Positions 10,538 to 22,956 of a stretch of 64,000 nucleotides of DNA are shown one piece after another. Every line of letters begins with the position of its first letter. Within the stretch, counting starts at the first letter, position 1. The notes beneath the pieces are model-generated. The model saw only the letters and a program-made list of their open reading frames with translations, was not told the origin of the DNA and did not search any database. The stretch comes from Humulus lupulus (taxonomy: Eukaryota > Streptophyta > Magnoliopsida > Rosales > Cannabaceae), in NCBI RefSeq assembly GCF_963169125.1, contig NC_084797.1:90057868-90121867 (forward strand). The letters are read 5' to 3'. A program made the translations under genes and the position numbers.

Positions 10538-12869
10538 TATAACGCCCTACTTCCTTAGAGTCGTTACTAAGTGACTTTAAAACGTGCTAATCACTCGCTA
10601 ATCGAGGTTTTAGGATAAAAGTGTAGCTAAGTTGAGATAAAACCCATTCTAGTCATTAAATACAAAATATTTGGATACTCATTAAAAATGTCAGAAAGTT
10701 TTACAGTTGGGATCCCAAAATACTATTTAGAAAATATTTACAATTCAAAATACAACCAAGGTCGTCTAGGGGACAAAATTCTGGTTAATACATCACATTT
10801 CCGAAAAATACCCCTGGCCGTGGTAGCCAGGCAGGCTGAACATGTACACGTCTTTTCATGCTCTACGTACTCATGGTTGGTTGACCTTTCCCTTGCTCTT
10901 ACCTGCACCATAAAGCACCCGTGATCTAAAGCCCAACAAGAAAACTCAACACAAACAATTAACATATGCATATCTCTCAATCAACATATAACAAAGCAGC
11001 CAACAGGCTAAACACATAGCGGCCATGCCGTCCCAGGCGCTTTACCAAGCCCTGGGTTCGCGGTCTACACCATGAGGATGACTCGAGCATCCGAGAAGGG
11101 TCTCACCCTAGCGGCTTGCACTCCGCGTGCTCAATGCCGCTCTCGGACCCTTATCGTACTCGGCCTTGCACTCCACATGCCTAACGTTGTTTCTGGCCCC
11201 TTGCCGTACTCGGCTTCCTGCTGTTCTCGGCCTTTTCTGTTCCCGGCCTTCGCCGTTCATTCACAAATATGCAATACATAGCATATAATCAACAAATACT
11301 TATAAAATACAAAACATAACCAATAGGGCTACTCCCTGCAATTCAATCAAATAGGGTCGTGCCCTGTAATACAAACTATAAGGACATGCCTTGCTCTATG
11401 GGTACAACAGTTTTCTTACCTGTGTCCCAAGCTTCCTGAGCACTGAAATCCCGAGCATAGTCCTGTAGTCTGAGCCTCGCTAAAAACCTAGTCCCAACGC
11501 ATTGACAAAAGCTATCCATCAAGCTCTAATTCATTAAATAACTTTGGGGTATAATTCTAGTCTCTGGGACCTTGAATTCTATCAATCCGAATGATAAAAT
11601 CCATCCCGAGCCTTCACTTTTGGGTTCCCGAGCCAAAAACCTACAAACGGCCAATAAATTGAATTAGGACCACAGCCCAGCCCCTTAAGGGCCATGGCGC
11701 GCCCCAAAATAGAGGCACAATGCCTCCCTGCTGGGAGACATGGACCGCGGCCTGCCCTTCCTAGGGCTGCGGCGCACCTCAAGAATAAAGGCCTCCCCAG
11801 GACTTCACGCACACACGGATCGCAGCATGCCCAGCCTTGGGCTGCGGCTCGACCCCCAAACCCAGAAAACCTCCATTTTTCCTGCATTTTTCTCAAGCCT
11901 AAACATTATTCCCATATTCAAACATCAATTAAACCCATAGATAAGCTTGGATTCTTCATCTACACATCCTAGGCATTACATCCACCTAAGAACAGCTCCC
12001 TAATCCTTACCAACACCATAAATCAAATTCAAACATAGCTAACCAAACCAAACCTCAACCAAGCTTGAGTTCTTAAGAAAACAAGAAGAATTCAACAGTT
12101 TAATTCAATTTAAAAGCTTACCTCTACACTTAAGTCAGTTACTGAACTGATTCCCTGAGCTTTAAGCTTCCCAATCCTCAAAGAACTCAGTCAAAATCTT
12201 CCAACTAATCCAAAGCCTTCAAACACCAAGAAGAGGAAGGAGAACTGAAGGAGAGAGAGTCTTGAGAGTTTTTATGCTTTATCTTCTTCTGAGTTCCAAC
12301 AATTTCCTAAGCCTCTAAGTGTATATCCCATTTGCTAAAAAGACCAATTTGCCCTTAAGCTTATCTTAAATCCAAAAGCAACCCCAAAGACAATTTAGTC
12401 ATTTACCCAAATCCCGTAAAATCCCCAAGTATTCCTATAAATCCCCATTTAATCCTGACATACTAAATCATTGATAAGTTACTATCCATTACTCAATAAT
12501 TCCCGAACACATAATATATACCCAAAATACCCCTAGGCTCCTCCCGAGCCGGGTATTCGATCCCGTTGTGACTTTCAAGCTAAACTGCACCCTAGGACTG
12601 TCTTGAATCGTGCATCACAAATATATCACCACTCACACGTGGTGTCAATCACAATATACACAAATATTACATTTATGGCCCTCAGCGGGCTAAAATTACA
12701 ATATGCCCCTAACAACCAAATGGGGCCCACATGCATAATTAATTCACCTAAACATGCCTTTCTAATCACATAATCATCGAATTCACATATTAATATAATA
12801 GATCAATTATTTCCCTCCAGGCACGCTAATCAAGGCCCAAAGCCTTATTAGCAAATTTGGGACGCTACA
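10538..12869 (-). mobile_element. 5' LTR of element B, 2332 bp
   Basis: On the plus strand it runs from TATAACGCCC (canonical TGTAACGCCC with one change) to 'gggacgctaca'. It is preceded by the inverted primer-binding site and followed by GTTTA, a stretch of C's LTR. It carries the inverted versions of the shared LTR blocks. Overlapping short frames at 11582-11972 are chance. B is thus a minus-strand element inserted in the LTR of C, whose own 3' end was lost at 5898. Confidence 0.87.
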
Positions 12870-12964
12870 GTTTAGTTGCACGTTTATGGCCAAATGACTT
12901 GATTAGTGAGTCTAGCACTATTTAAATACATAGTGTAATGGTCATGGCTATCCAGGGCGTTATA
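12870..12964 (+). mobile_element. right end of the 5' LTR of element C
   Basis: A 95-base plus-strand LTR end ('ggccaaatgacttgattag ... cagggcgttata') is followed by a decayed primer-binding site and gag. It is split off from the rest of its LTR by element B. Confidence 0.8.
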
Positions 12965-12967
12965 ACT

Positions 12968-12979
12968 TGGTTTATGAGT
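12968..12979 (+). other. decayed primer-binding site of element C
   Basis: TGGTTTATGAGT stands where TGGTATCAGAGC (tRNA-iMet) is expected, with four changes. This fits C being older than A and B. Confidence 0.65.
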
Positions 12980-13516
12980 GTGCCAAGGTTAAGGGTTCCT
13001 TAAGACAGACTAGGCATGTACACTCGCCATTAAAGACAAGCTCGACTCAGGGTTTGGTAACTATTAATGTGGTTATGTGTTTAACTGCTCAGATAGAATA
13101 TAAATGCCTTATCTTCCTACCTTATTATGGAGCATGAGACATTCTGATTGGTCCTAGCCCTTGACTATTGAATGATTGACAAGGACGTGCTTATTAGCAC
13201 TGACATTGCTTGTGAATGCAAAGGAAATTATTATTAGCATTGTTATATGGACATGTAGATCAGGACACACTCATTAGTGTTGTTATCAATACATGTATGC
13301 CAGAAAATTCTTAGTAGCATTGTTATTTGGTTATGAATGTCAGGAAGTGCTTATTAGCACCATGTTTGGGCATGACTATGAATTGATGTGATTATTACCA
13401 TGATTGTTAAGTGTGAATGTTTGTTTTATCGGTCTAGGACCATAGGCGGCAAGAGGTATAGTTATTACTACCTAAGTGGCTGAATTGATTATTGCAGCAA
13501 GGTATACGTTGTAAGT
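12980..13516 (+). other. untranslated leader of element C
   Basis: It corresponds to A's leader at 31821-32194 (shared 'gacaagctcgactcagggtttggta'). It holds several near-copies of a short phrase, 'gtgcttattagcac' and 'attagcattgttat', between 13190 and 13370, suggesting a degenerate internal repeat. No coding potential. Confidence 0.6.
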
Positions 13517-13986
13517 ATGCTTCTAAGGCAGACAGATTCATCAGTTGATTAGGAAGAACAGGGCCAGAATGATAATCAGGGTCAGATCCCTCCACCAGCT
13601 CCTGAGAATTGGCAGCAAGTGCATGTTGATATGCAAGTCAGGTTACTGAGGCAGGAAGAAGAGATCTTCCTCCTAAGACAACAACAGGTTCCTGCAGGGA
13701 ACATCCAGTCAGAGGTATCCCTTGTGTTGGTGCTGACAGTAAAGCAGCTGCTAGAGGCTGGGAACAGATGGGAACCTCTTTATGAAAGGTTCTGGAAACA
13801 ACACCCTTAAGTTTTTTAGGGCAATGCAAATCTGGCAAAGGCTAAACATTATATGAGCATGGTTGCCACCATCTTGGATTATATGAGGGTGGTTGGTAAT
13901 GAGAGGGTAGCTTGTGCCACACACATGTTTCGGGAAGATGCCCGAATTTGGTGGGAGGCGATATCCCAAACCAGGAACATCAATAC
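13517..13986 (+). pseudogene. gag N-terminal part of element C
   Basis: Starting at ATG 13517 the frame gives a basic start (MLLRQTDSS), a stop after 12 codons, then the gag motifs 'PPPAPENWQQ', 'NRWEPLYERFWKQHP', 'YMSMVATILDYMRVVGNERV' and 'MFREDARIWWEAIS'. Further stops lie near 13808 and 13818. It is cut at 13986 by the terminus of element D. The next part of this gag appears at 19607, with about 200 bases missing between. Confidence 0.82.
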
Positions 13987-16536
13987 TGTAACGTCCTCCT
14001 AATCCATGACTATTACACTTTGTACTTTAAATAGTGCCAGACTTGATAATCAAGTCCCTTGGTTATAAATGTTTAACTAAGGTTAGTGACAAGGGCTAGG
14101 GTTAAAAAATTTGGTTAAAAGGAAACATTGACTTTCCATTTAAAATAATTATGTACATACATAGGATCCCAAGATAATGTTAACAGATGTTTAAAAGGTT
14201 TATTACAGTTCAAAAGTTACAACCAGCCAACCTAAGCTCCAAAATAAGGGATACAACCCTAGTTCCTCAAAGATAACCTCGGTCGCAGTGGTCGAGCAGC
14301 CGCATATGTACACATTGCCACCGAAGCTCTCCAACTCATAGCTGGTCTAGCTTTCTTTTCCCCTTACCTACACCACATAGCACCTGTGATCCAAGGCTCA
14401 GCAAGAAAACTATAAACAAGTGCCTGTGCAGTAAATACAGCTTCCATATGCATATCTAGCATTCCCAACAGTAATAACCTACTCATTAATGCATACAATT
14501 ACAAATAAATGATCATAGGATCATTCTGGGGCCCGTTGCCCTGAATAGATGACCCTAGAGTTAATCTGGGGCCCTATGCCATAGCTCTGTTACCATAGAG
14601 TCCTTTTGCCCTAGCTCTGAGTAACTAGCCATAGAGCTAGCCAAGCACTTTGTTTTCCAAACAACCATAGGGTCAGCCAACATAATAGTACATCCATGGT
14701 TAGGCCTAAGCCTTTCAACTAGTGCACAACGCGCTATTGTCACCCTTGACTAATAAGTCAAGGCCTTAACAAGATATTCAGACAATTAGATAACTAGACA
14801 CAGATAAGCATACCTTGGACAATACAAGTATGCATGCATATTAATCATACATCTCAGCAAATTAAATACAAACACTGTAATAACCATGTTCTTTAATGGG
14901 GTTGACCCTAATTATGCAAACGATGCAAGCAATCATTAAAAAATTATCCAGACACAAAGTATTCAAGCATGCTTAATCAACGAGCACAAACATAACCTTA
15001 ATCACGTTCATTCTTAGGGGCCCGAGCCCAATTCATAATTACATTTAACAACTGGGCCAAGCTGTAATTGCATATATTTCTTACCTTTGGTTTGAGTGAT
15101 ATGTATAACAAGAATGATCGTCAAGCACTATCGTAGTTCTGAGCCCCTAGTGATAACCTAGTCACAACAATAATATAGAATCACGTCAATAAAGAGCGAA
15201 TAAATGCTTCCGGACCGAGTCCTAGCCTCTGGGACGTCGAATTCTACTAAATCGGTAGTAGAATCGATCCTGAGCCCTTAGGTTTGAGTCCCCCCTTAGG
15301 TTTGATTCCCCACACTCAAAACCTTACCGGGGCTCAAAAGCCCTTCAAGCGTCACGGGCAAAGCAAAAGAGTAGCGGCCCACCCCAAGTCAGAGAGCCCA
15401 AGGGCTCTCCTCTGGACTACACGCATCGCGTCGTGCCCCTACAAGTGTCGTGGCTCAAAAGGGATTTCAGGACTTGCTTCTCCCTGCGTTCATGACAGTC
15501 GCAGTGCCCCAAGAACAAGGCCATAGCTCAACATGAAAATCCATAATTTTCCCTCGTTTCTTCAAGCCAAATCTCACTAAAAACCTATCCAAACATAGCT
15601 AAATCCCAAAAATAAAGTCCCCAGTCAACTCAGCACTTTAATACCCACAAAACTCAAGCCCAAACTTGGACAAAACCTCACCAAATCTCTAAATTTAGAA
15701 TTTAAGGTCCAAACTCTAGAACTTAGCTAAAACCAGAGAAAGCACATAGGATTGAGGCTAGAAATCGTTACCTTTGCTGCCCAAAATGATGCTAAGCTTT
15801 TCCCCAAGCAATCCCAAGCCTAAACTTGCTTCGATTCCCCTTGTTTCAGCCTTTTCCTCCTCACAATTCAGAGAAATTTCTCAAGGGAAAAGAGAGAGAG
15901 AGAGAGTGACGAGAGGGGGAGTGTTTTGTTGAGTAATTTTTGTGTTTTTCTTTTTATGTCAACTAACTCTAAGTAAATCCCGAGGCTCGGGGTACCCAAA
16001 AGCATCCTCGGGGGTAAAATGGTCAAAATCCCTGAAATTCCCTCCTAATCTCACTTACTCCAAATATATCCTCGAATATATATCCCCATTACCAGATATC
16101 CCGGTAATATACTAAATACCCAAAATATCCCTTGACTTACCCTGAGTCGGGTATTAGGTCCAGCTGTGACTTTCCCGCAAACTTGCTCCCTAGGATCGCC
16201 TCGTGCCAGGGAACCTAAATATATCTACATAATAATGTGGTCTCACACATATATCACATAAATGCACATATATTCCAAATATACACGTAACGGGCCAAAT
16301 TACTAAAATTACTCTTCTAATAAGAAATGGGCCCACATGCATATTTAATACACCTAAACATGCATATCTAGTCATATTATAATATAACTCACGTAATCAT
16401 ATAATGATACACATATATATCACATAAATGCATATTTCATAATTAAATCACATATGTGCAAATAACTTCCATAATTCGCCATCTTGGCCCCCCTAATCAA
16501 GGCCCTAAGCCTTAATAGGTAATTTGGGATGTTACA
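13987..16536 (-). mobile_element. 3' LTR of element D, 2550 bp
   Basis: Inverted LTR from TGTAACGTCC to 'gggatgttaca', followed on the right by an inverted polypurine tract, which marks it as D's 3' LTR. It sits inside gag of C (left flank AATAC at 13982-13986). The right-hand duplication was lost with D's 5' end. Internal GA-rich and pyrimidine-rich runs occur near 15890-15950. Confidence 0.87.
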
Positions 16537-16549
16537 ACTATCCCCTCCT
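16537..16549 (-). other. polypurine tract of element D
   Basis: The minus strand reads AGGAGGGGATAGT immediately before the LTR, the same tract as in G and C. Confidence 0.85.
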
Positions 16550-17990
16550 TATAGAAATTTTGTCCTCGAAATTTTACCTAGACAGCTCGGGATACTGATT
16601 CTGCATGTCTGACTCCAGTTCCCAGGTCGCTTCCTTGACCTTGTTATTCCTGCATAATACCTTAACCAAAGGTATAATCTTGTTCCTTAGGACCTTGTCC
16701 TTCATGTCTAAAATCTAAACTGGATGCTCCTCATAGGATAAATCTGTCTACAACTCTAGATTCTCCTAACTCACCACATGAGTCTCATCTGATGCATACT
16801 TCCTCAACATGGAAAATATAAAATACGTCGTGCACACTAGACAATGTCAGAGGTAAGGCCAACCTATAGGCCACCTAACCGATCCTCTCTAGGATCTCAA
16901 ATGGTCCAAAAAATCTAGGGCTCAACTCGCCCTTCTTCCCAAATCTCTTCACCTCTCTCATTGGTGAAACCTTAAGAAAGACATAGTCTCCCACTTGGAA
17001 CTCCACGTTCCTCCGCTTTGGGTCTAAATAACTCTTCTTTCTACTCTGAGACATGAGCATCCAAGCTCTAATCTTTTCAATAGCCTCAGTGGTCCTCTGA
17101 TCTGCCTCGGGACCCAAATATTTCCTCTCACCCATCTCATCCCAGTGAATGGGCGATCTACACTTCCTACCATACAACATCTCATAAGGTGTCACTCTAA
17201 TAGTCGACTGGTAGCTATTATTATAGGAAAATACATGCTCCTGACATCTCCTCCAATATCTAGATAGTCCTCTTAGACTGACCGTCAGTCTGACGATGAT
17301 AAGTTGTATAGAAATTCAGCTGTGTACCCATCGCTTTCTGTAAACTTTCCCAAAACTTGGAAGTAAATATAGGGTCCCTATCAGACACAATAGACCTTGG
17401 AGTCCCATGAAGGCGTACTATCTCTCTCACATAGAGATCTGCATACTAGTCAACTATGTAGTTCATCGTCACTGGTGAGAAGTGAGCTAACTTCGTATAC
17501 TGGTCCACAATGACCCAGAATGAATCGTGTTGCCCACTGTCCTAGGCAATCCCACCATGAAATTCAACGTGATACCCTCCAACTTCCACTCTGGGATATC
17601 CAGAGGTTGTAGCAGCCCTACTGGTTTGTGATGCTCTACCTTGATCTGCTGATAGGTCAAGCACTTTGCCATGTACTCAGTTACGCCCATCTTCATCCCA
17701 GGCCACCAACATAATGCTTTCAAATCATGGTACATATTCGTGGTGCCTGGATGTAGAGCATAAAGGGTAGTATGAGATTCATCTAGAATCTCCCGTCTAA
17801 TCCTAGTGTCCATCGGAACACAAATCTGATCCTTGTATCTGAAAACCCCATGTTTGACATTATATAGTCCTTAGCCACTCCAGCTAGGACGTCCCCTCTA
17901 ATCTTTCCCAACTCTGGGTCACTCAACTACTTCTCCTTGATCCTCTCTAAAAGAGTAGACTGCAGTGTGATGTTGGCTAACTGCCCCACC
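16550..17990 (-). pseudogene. integrase and chromodomain of element D
   Basis: Reading leftwards from about 17990: zinc finger ('HTTLYALHPG', 'CLTYQQIKV' with the second finger Cys changed to Tyr), core region ('GITLNFMVGLP', where the expected core Asp is Asn), GPF module ('[16 protein letters not shown]') and a chromodomain ('YEEHPV', 'DMKDKVLRNKIIPLVKVL', 'ATWELESDMQNQYPEL') up to about 16570. Several stops and frameshifts occur (for instance near 17230, 17560 and 16870). The loss of the finger Cys and the core Asp makes an active integrase very unlikely. Confidence 0.83.
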
Positions 17991-19606
17991 ACTAGCTCAA
18001 TAACTGCTCTAGTCATATCCTCTACCAACTCCTTAGATATTATTCTTGCACTATACAACTATCTCAGACCCTTCCTGCTTAAGGCATCTACAACCATGTT
18101 GGCTTTCCCCTAGTGATAGAGGATCTCACAATCATAATCCTTCACCAGCTCTAACCAACATCTCTACCTCATGTTCAAGTCCTTCTGAGTGAAGAAGTAT
18201 TTCAAACTCATGTGATCTGTGTATATCTCACACTTCTCACCATACAAGTAGTGTCCCACAGCTTCAGTGCAAAAACCACTACTGTAAGTTATAGATGATG
18301 TGTTAGGTGCCTCTGCTCATACTCCTTCAGCTGACGTGATGCATAGGCAATCACCTTCCCTGTTTGCATAAGGACACAACCTAGTCCCTGCCTCAAGGCA
18401 TCACAATAAACCACAAACTTATCCTGATCCGTAGGAAGACTCAGAACTGGAGCGATGATCAGATTCTTCTTCAGTAATTTGAAGTTGTCCTCACACCTGT
18501 CTGACCATGTAAATCTCTGATTCTTACGTGTCAACTCTGTCAGCGGTGACGCATTCTTGGAAAACCCCTCCACAAAGCGTCTGTAATAACCTGCCAATCC
18601 CAAGAAACTTCTGATCTCTAAGCATTCTTCGGCCTTGGCCAATCTCTGACCGCCTCAATCTTTGCTGGATCCACCATAATTCCATCTTTACTGACTATGT
18701 GACCTAAGAAAGTCACCTGTGGCAACCAGAACTCACACTTCTTGAATTTTGCATATAACCTTGCACTTTCAGCATCTATAGTACTAATCTGAGATGTTGC
18801 ACGTCCTCTATCTCTGACTGAGATTATACCAATATATCGTCGATAAAGACGATCACGAACCAATCTAGGTAATCTTTGAACACCATGTTCATCTGATCCA
18901 TAAATGTTGCTGGGGCATTAGTCAGTCCAAATGACATCACCAAAAACTCATAATTTCCATACCTGGTGCGAAAGGTTATCTTTGGTGAATATTCCCCCCT
19001 GATCCCTAGCTGGTGATAACCAAATCGAAGATCTATCTTGGAGAATACTGTCCTACCATATAACTGATCATCAATCCTTGGCAGGGGATACCTATTCTTG
19101 ATAGTTAACTTGTTCATTTCTATATAATCGATACACATCCTCAGAGAACCATCTTTCTTCTTCACGAAGTGACTCGGTGTGCCCCATGGCGAAAAACTAG
19201 GCCTGATAAAACCCAAGTCAAGTAATTCCTGTAACTAAACCTTTAGTTCCTTCAACTCTACTAGAGCCATCCTATACGGTTCCCTAAACACTGGCTCTAT
19301 CCTTGGCACCAACTCAATCACAAATTATATCTCCATGTGTGGAGGTAACCCTGTCAGATCCTCTAGAAACATATCCAAAAACTCACAGACTAATCTAGTC
19401 TATCCTAGTCCCACGACACGACCTGATTGGTATCCACCACACTAACTAAGAATTCTATGCACCCCCTGCAATAGGTCTCTAACTCTAAGCACAGATATCA
19501 TAGGTATACTAGGTCCATGCACAGTGCCAACAAATACAAAGGGATCCTCACCCTCAGGCTCAAAGGTTACCATCTTCTTCTTGCAATCTATTGTTGCCCC
19601 ATACTT
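17991..19606 (-). pseudogene. reverse transcriptase and RNase H of element D, 5'-truncated
   Basis: From 19606 leftwards: the end of the protease ('KYGATIDCKKK'), linker, RT ('[13 protein letters not shown]', '[19 protein letters not shown]', '[14 protein letters not shown]', '[10 protein letters not shown]'), the connection segment and RNase H ('[15 protein letters not shown]'). The RT active-site aspartates are present, but frameshifts near 18840, 18620 and 18290 break the polyprotein. D stops abruptly at 19606 in its protease. Its gag, primer site and 5' LTR are missing. C resumes on the opposite strand at 19607. Confidence 0.83.
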
Positions 19607-20180
19607 GGTGCCCACTGATGGGACAAGGAAGGAAATATTCCTTCAAAGGCTACAGTCTATGATAGCCTGAGATGTTAGCATTACCATTATGCCTGGGTTT
19701 ACAACTTATGCACAGGTGGTGGAGAAAGCCCTTACTGCAAAGGGCGCAGAGAACAAAATCTAGCGCGAGAACGCGGCCAAGAGAGACACTAGGAGGATTG
19801 GACCTTCATTCATGGGTTAAGGTAGGGGCGGAGGCCCCAGTGATCAAAAAAGGAAGGCTCTAGACGCCTTTTCAGCTTCAGGCCTTGACAGGAGACCACG
19901 TGGTATACAGATAAGCCGCTAAGGCGACAATAAGGGCTGGTGGACCTTCCCAGAGTAGGCCAGGTGTAGGAGGCATCATGTGGGAGAGTTTCAGGAAAAT
20001 GCTTACTTCTTGTGTGGGATAGTGGGACACTTAAAGAAGGATTGTCCGAGAGCAAGAAAGGGAGAACCGAGGAAGGCGGATAGCTCGACTCCAACTCAAG
20101 TGTACGCACTGACACAGTCAAAAGCTGAGGCTAGTCCCTTGGTAGTGACAAGTCAGCTTTCTAGTGCTTGAACCTCTTAT
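19607..20180 (+). pseudogene. gag C-terminal part of element C, with zinc knuckle
   Basis: The sequence resumes in the capsid C-terminus ('VPTDGTRKEIF', 'TTYAQVVEKALTAKGAENK'), goes through the basic linker ('GPSDQKRKA') and reaches the zinc knuckle 'YFLCGIVGHLKKDC', where the first Cys of the C-x2-C-x4-H-x4-C pattern is Tyr. Stops at about 19671, 19761 and 19819 show it is dead. It joins gag at 13986 with a gap of about 200 bases, consistent with a deletion that also removed D's 5' half. Confidence 0.82.
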
Positions 20181-21230
20181 ACTATTTTGATTGATTATGG
20201 TGCTACGCACTCTTTTATTTCTAGTAGGATTATTGATAGACTGTGTAGGCCATGTGATTATTATGTTGTGGGGTTCGAAACCTTATTGGCCACTAGGGAG
20301 TTAGTAGTTTCCAGGAGATGGGTCAAATCATTGCTAGTGACAGTGGATGGCAGGGAGTTGTTAGTTTACTTGATAGAGTTGGTTATGACCGACTTTGACA
20401 TGACATTGGGCATGGACTGGTTAGTGAAGTATGGGGCAACCATAGACTGCAAGAAAAAGATGGTAACCTTTGAGACTAAGGGTGAGGATCCCTTTGTATT
20501 TGTTGGCATTGTGCATGGACCCCGTGTACCTATGATATAAGCATTGAGGGCTAGAGACATAGTACGAGGTGGTTGCATAGGATTCCTAGCTAGTGTGGTA
20601 GATACCACTCAGGTCGTGTCAGTGGGACTAGAAGAGACTAGATTAGTCTGTGAGTTCCTCGATGTGTTTCCAGAGGATTTACTGAGGTTGCCGCCACACA
20701 GAGAGATGGAGTTTGTCATTGAACTAGCACTAGGGACAGAGCTAGTGTCTAGGGCATCGTACAAAATGGCCCTAGCAGAATTGAAGGAACTGAAGGTACA
20801 GTTGTAGGAGTTGTTCGACTTGGGTTTTATTAGACCCAGTTTCTCTCCATGGGGTGCGCCAATCCTATTTTCAAAGAAGAAATATGGTTCTCTGAGGATG
20901 TGCATTGACTACAAGGAACTAAACAAGTTAACCATTAAGAATAAGTATCATCTGCCAAGGATAGATGACCTGTTTGATCAAATGCAGGGTAAGACTTTAT
21001 TCTCAAAGATAGATCTTCGATACGGTTATCACCAGCTAAGGATCAAGGAGGGAGATATACCGAAGACTGCTTTCTGTACCAGATACAGGCATTATGAGTT
21101 CCTAGTCATGTTGTTTGGTTTGACTAATGCCCCAGCTGCTTTTATGGTTCTGATGAACAGGGTGTTCAAAGATTATATGGATCGGTTTGTGACCGTCTTC
21201 GTTGACGATTTTCTTGTGTATTCTTAGTCA
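20181..21230 (+). pseudogene. protease and reverse transcriptase of element C
   Basis: The protease active-site region reads 'LIDYGATHSFIS' (usual DSG is DYG) and continues with 'LGMDWLVKYGA'. RT follows: '[15 protein letters not shown]', '[19 protein letters not shown]', '[14 protein letters not shown]', '[13 protein letters not shown]' and a catalytic '[10 protein letters not shown]', which keeps both Asp residues but has Phe for the usual Ile. In-frame stops at 20538, 20805 and 21225 split the frame. The reading register is otherwise preserved for over 1 kb, so point mutation rather than rearrangement has inactivated this part. Confidence 0.86.
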
Positions 21231-22000
21231 AAGGTAGAACATGAGCAACATCTTAGGTTGGTTCTGCAAAGGCTGAGGGAACACAACCTATATGAGAAAT
21301 TCAAGAAATGTGTGTTCTGGTCACCGCATGTGACTTTCCTTGGTCACATTGTCAGTAGGGATGGAATCAAGGTGGACCCAGGTAAGGTTGAGGCAGTTGG
21401 AGACTGGCTAAGGCCAAGGAATGCCTCAGATATTAGAAGCTTCCTTGAGTTGGCAAGTTATTCCAGACATTTTGTGGAAGGGTTCTCAAGGATTGCTACC
21501 CCATTGACGGAACTGACATGCAAGAATCAAAAGTTTGTGTGGTCAGATAGGTGTGAGATCAGCTTCCAAGAGTTGAAGTGGTGGTTGATTACAGCTCCAG
21601 TACTGAGCCTTCCGATAGATCATGAGAAGTTTGTAGTGTATTGTGATGCCTCGAGGCAAGGGTTAGGTTGTGTTCTTATGTAGACAGGAAAGGTGATTGC
21701 CTATGCATCACGTTAGTTAAAGGAATATGAGAAAAGGGACCCCACTCATTACCTGGAGTTAGCAGCAATGGTCTTTGCATTAAAGGTATGGAGGCATTAC
21801 CTTTATGGGTAGAAGTGTGAGATATACACTAACTACAAGAGCTTGAAGTACTTCTTCACGTAGAAAGACATGAACATGAAGGATTATGACTATGAAATCC
21901 TATATCACCCAGGAAAGGCCAACATGGTGGCAGATGCCTTAAGCCAAAAATGTCTGAAGAAATTATACAGTACGAGACAGATATCCAAGGAGTTGGCAGA
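21231..22000 (+). pseudogene. RT connection and RNase H of element C
   Basis: Connection segment ('FLGHIVSRDGIKVDP', '[17 protein letters not shown]') followed by RNase H ('[14 protein letters not shown]', '[17 protein letters not shown]', 'YTNYKSLKYFF', 'YHPGKANMVADALS'). The second catalytic Asp is Asn in 'YTNYK', and several stops occur between 21680 and 21860. Compared with B, nine residues (the 'RQRWWLELV' stretch) are missing after 'MNM', an in-frame deletion at about 21878. Confidence 0.84.
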
Positions 22001-22956
22001 GGATATGACCAGAGTGGGAATAGAGTTAGTGGTGGGTCAGTTAGCCAACTTCACACTACAGTCTACTTTTCTGGAGAGGATAAAGGAAAATCAATTGAGT
22101 GATCCACAGCTAACGAGGATCGGGGGGTGTCCTAGGTAGAGTGGCTAGGGACTATACAGTGTCATATATGGGCTTTCTGAGATACAAGGGTCAGATCTAT
22201 GTTCTGATGGACACTGTTATCGGGTGAGAGATTCTAGATGAATCTCATACCACCCTTTACTCTTTGCATATAGGCACCACGAAGATGTATCAAGATTTGA
22301 TATTGCTATATTGGTGGCCTGGGATGAATATGGATGTGATCGAATATATGGCTAAGTGTCTAACGTCTCAACAGGTCAAGGCCAAGCATCAGAGACCAGC
22401 AGAGCTATTACAGCCTCTAGATATCCCAGAGTGGAAATGAGAGGATATCACAATGGATTTTGTAGTTGGTTACCCAGGACCATGGGTCAACATGATTCGG
22501 TGTGGGTTATCATGGATCGATACACCAAATCAGCTCACTTTTTACCAGTGAGGATGACTTATACAATTGATCAGTACACAGATCTCTACGTGAGAGAGCC
22601 AGTGTGCCTTCAGGGGCTCCAAGGTCGATTGTGTCAGATCGGGACCCCACATTTACTTCTATGTTTTGGGGAAGTTTGCAGAAGGCCATGATTACATAGT
22701 TGAAGTTTAGTACTGCCTATCATCCTCAGACAGATGGACAATCTGAGAAGATGATTAAGTTATTAGAGGACATGCTGCGAGCATATGTACTGAACTTTGA
22801 AGGGTCCTAGAGTAAGTATTTTCCTTTGATAGAGTTTTCCTACAATAATAGCTATCAGTGAACCATTAGAGTGGTTCCTTATGATATTTTGTATGGTAGG
22901 AAATGTAGATCACCCACTAATTGGGATGCGACAAGAGAAAGGAAATGCTTGGGTCC
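22001..22956 (+). pseudogene. integrase N-terminal and core region of element C
   Basis: Integrase linker ('VGIELVVGQLANFTLQST'), zinc finger remnants ('HTTLYSLHIG', 'CLTSQQVKA' with a finger Cys changed to Ser), core ('TMDFV', 'VWVIMDRYTKSAHFLPV') and the 'RKCRSPTNWDA' region. Frameshifts near 22120, 22440 and 22620 and several stops are present. It is cut at 22956 by solo LTR E and continues at 25358. Confidence 0.82.
22952..22956 (+). repeat. target-site duplication of solo LTR E (left copy)
   Basis: GGTCC here and GGTCT at 25358-25362 flank E. Four of five bases match, so one base has mutated since insertion. Confidence 0.75.

Noticed and set aside
11582..11972. Overlapping open frames on both strands in LTR B
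   Set aside because: Located wholly inside an LTR, no domain, different frames on both strands. Explained by local GC content.
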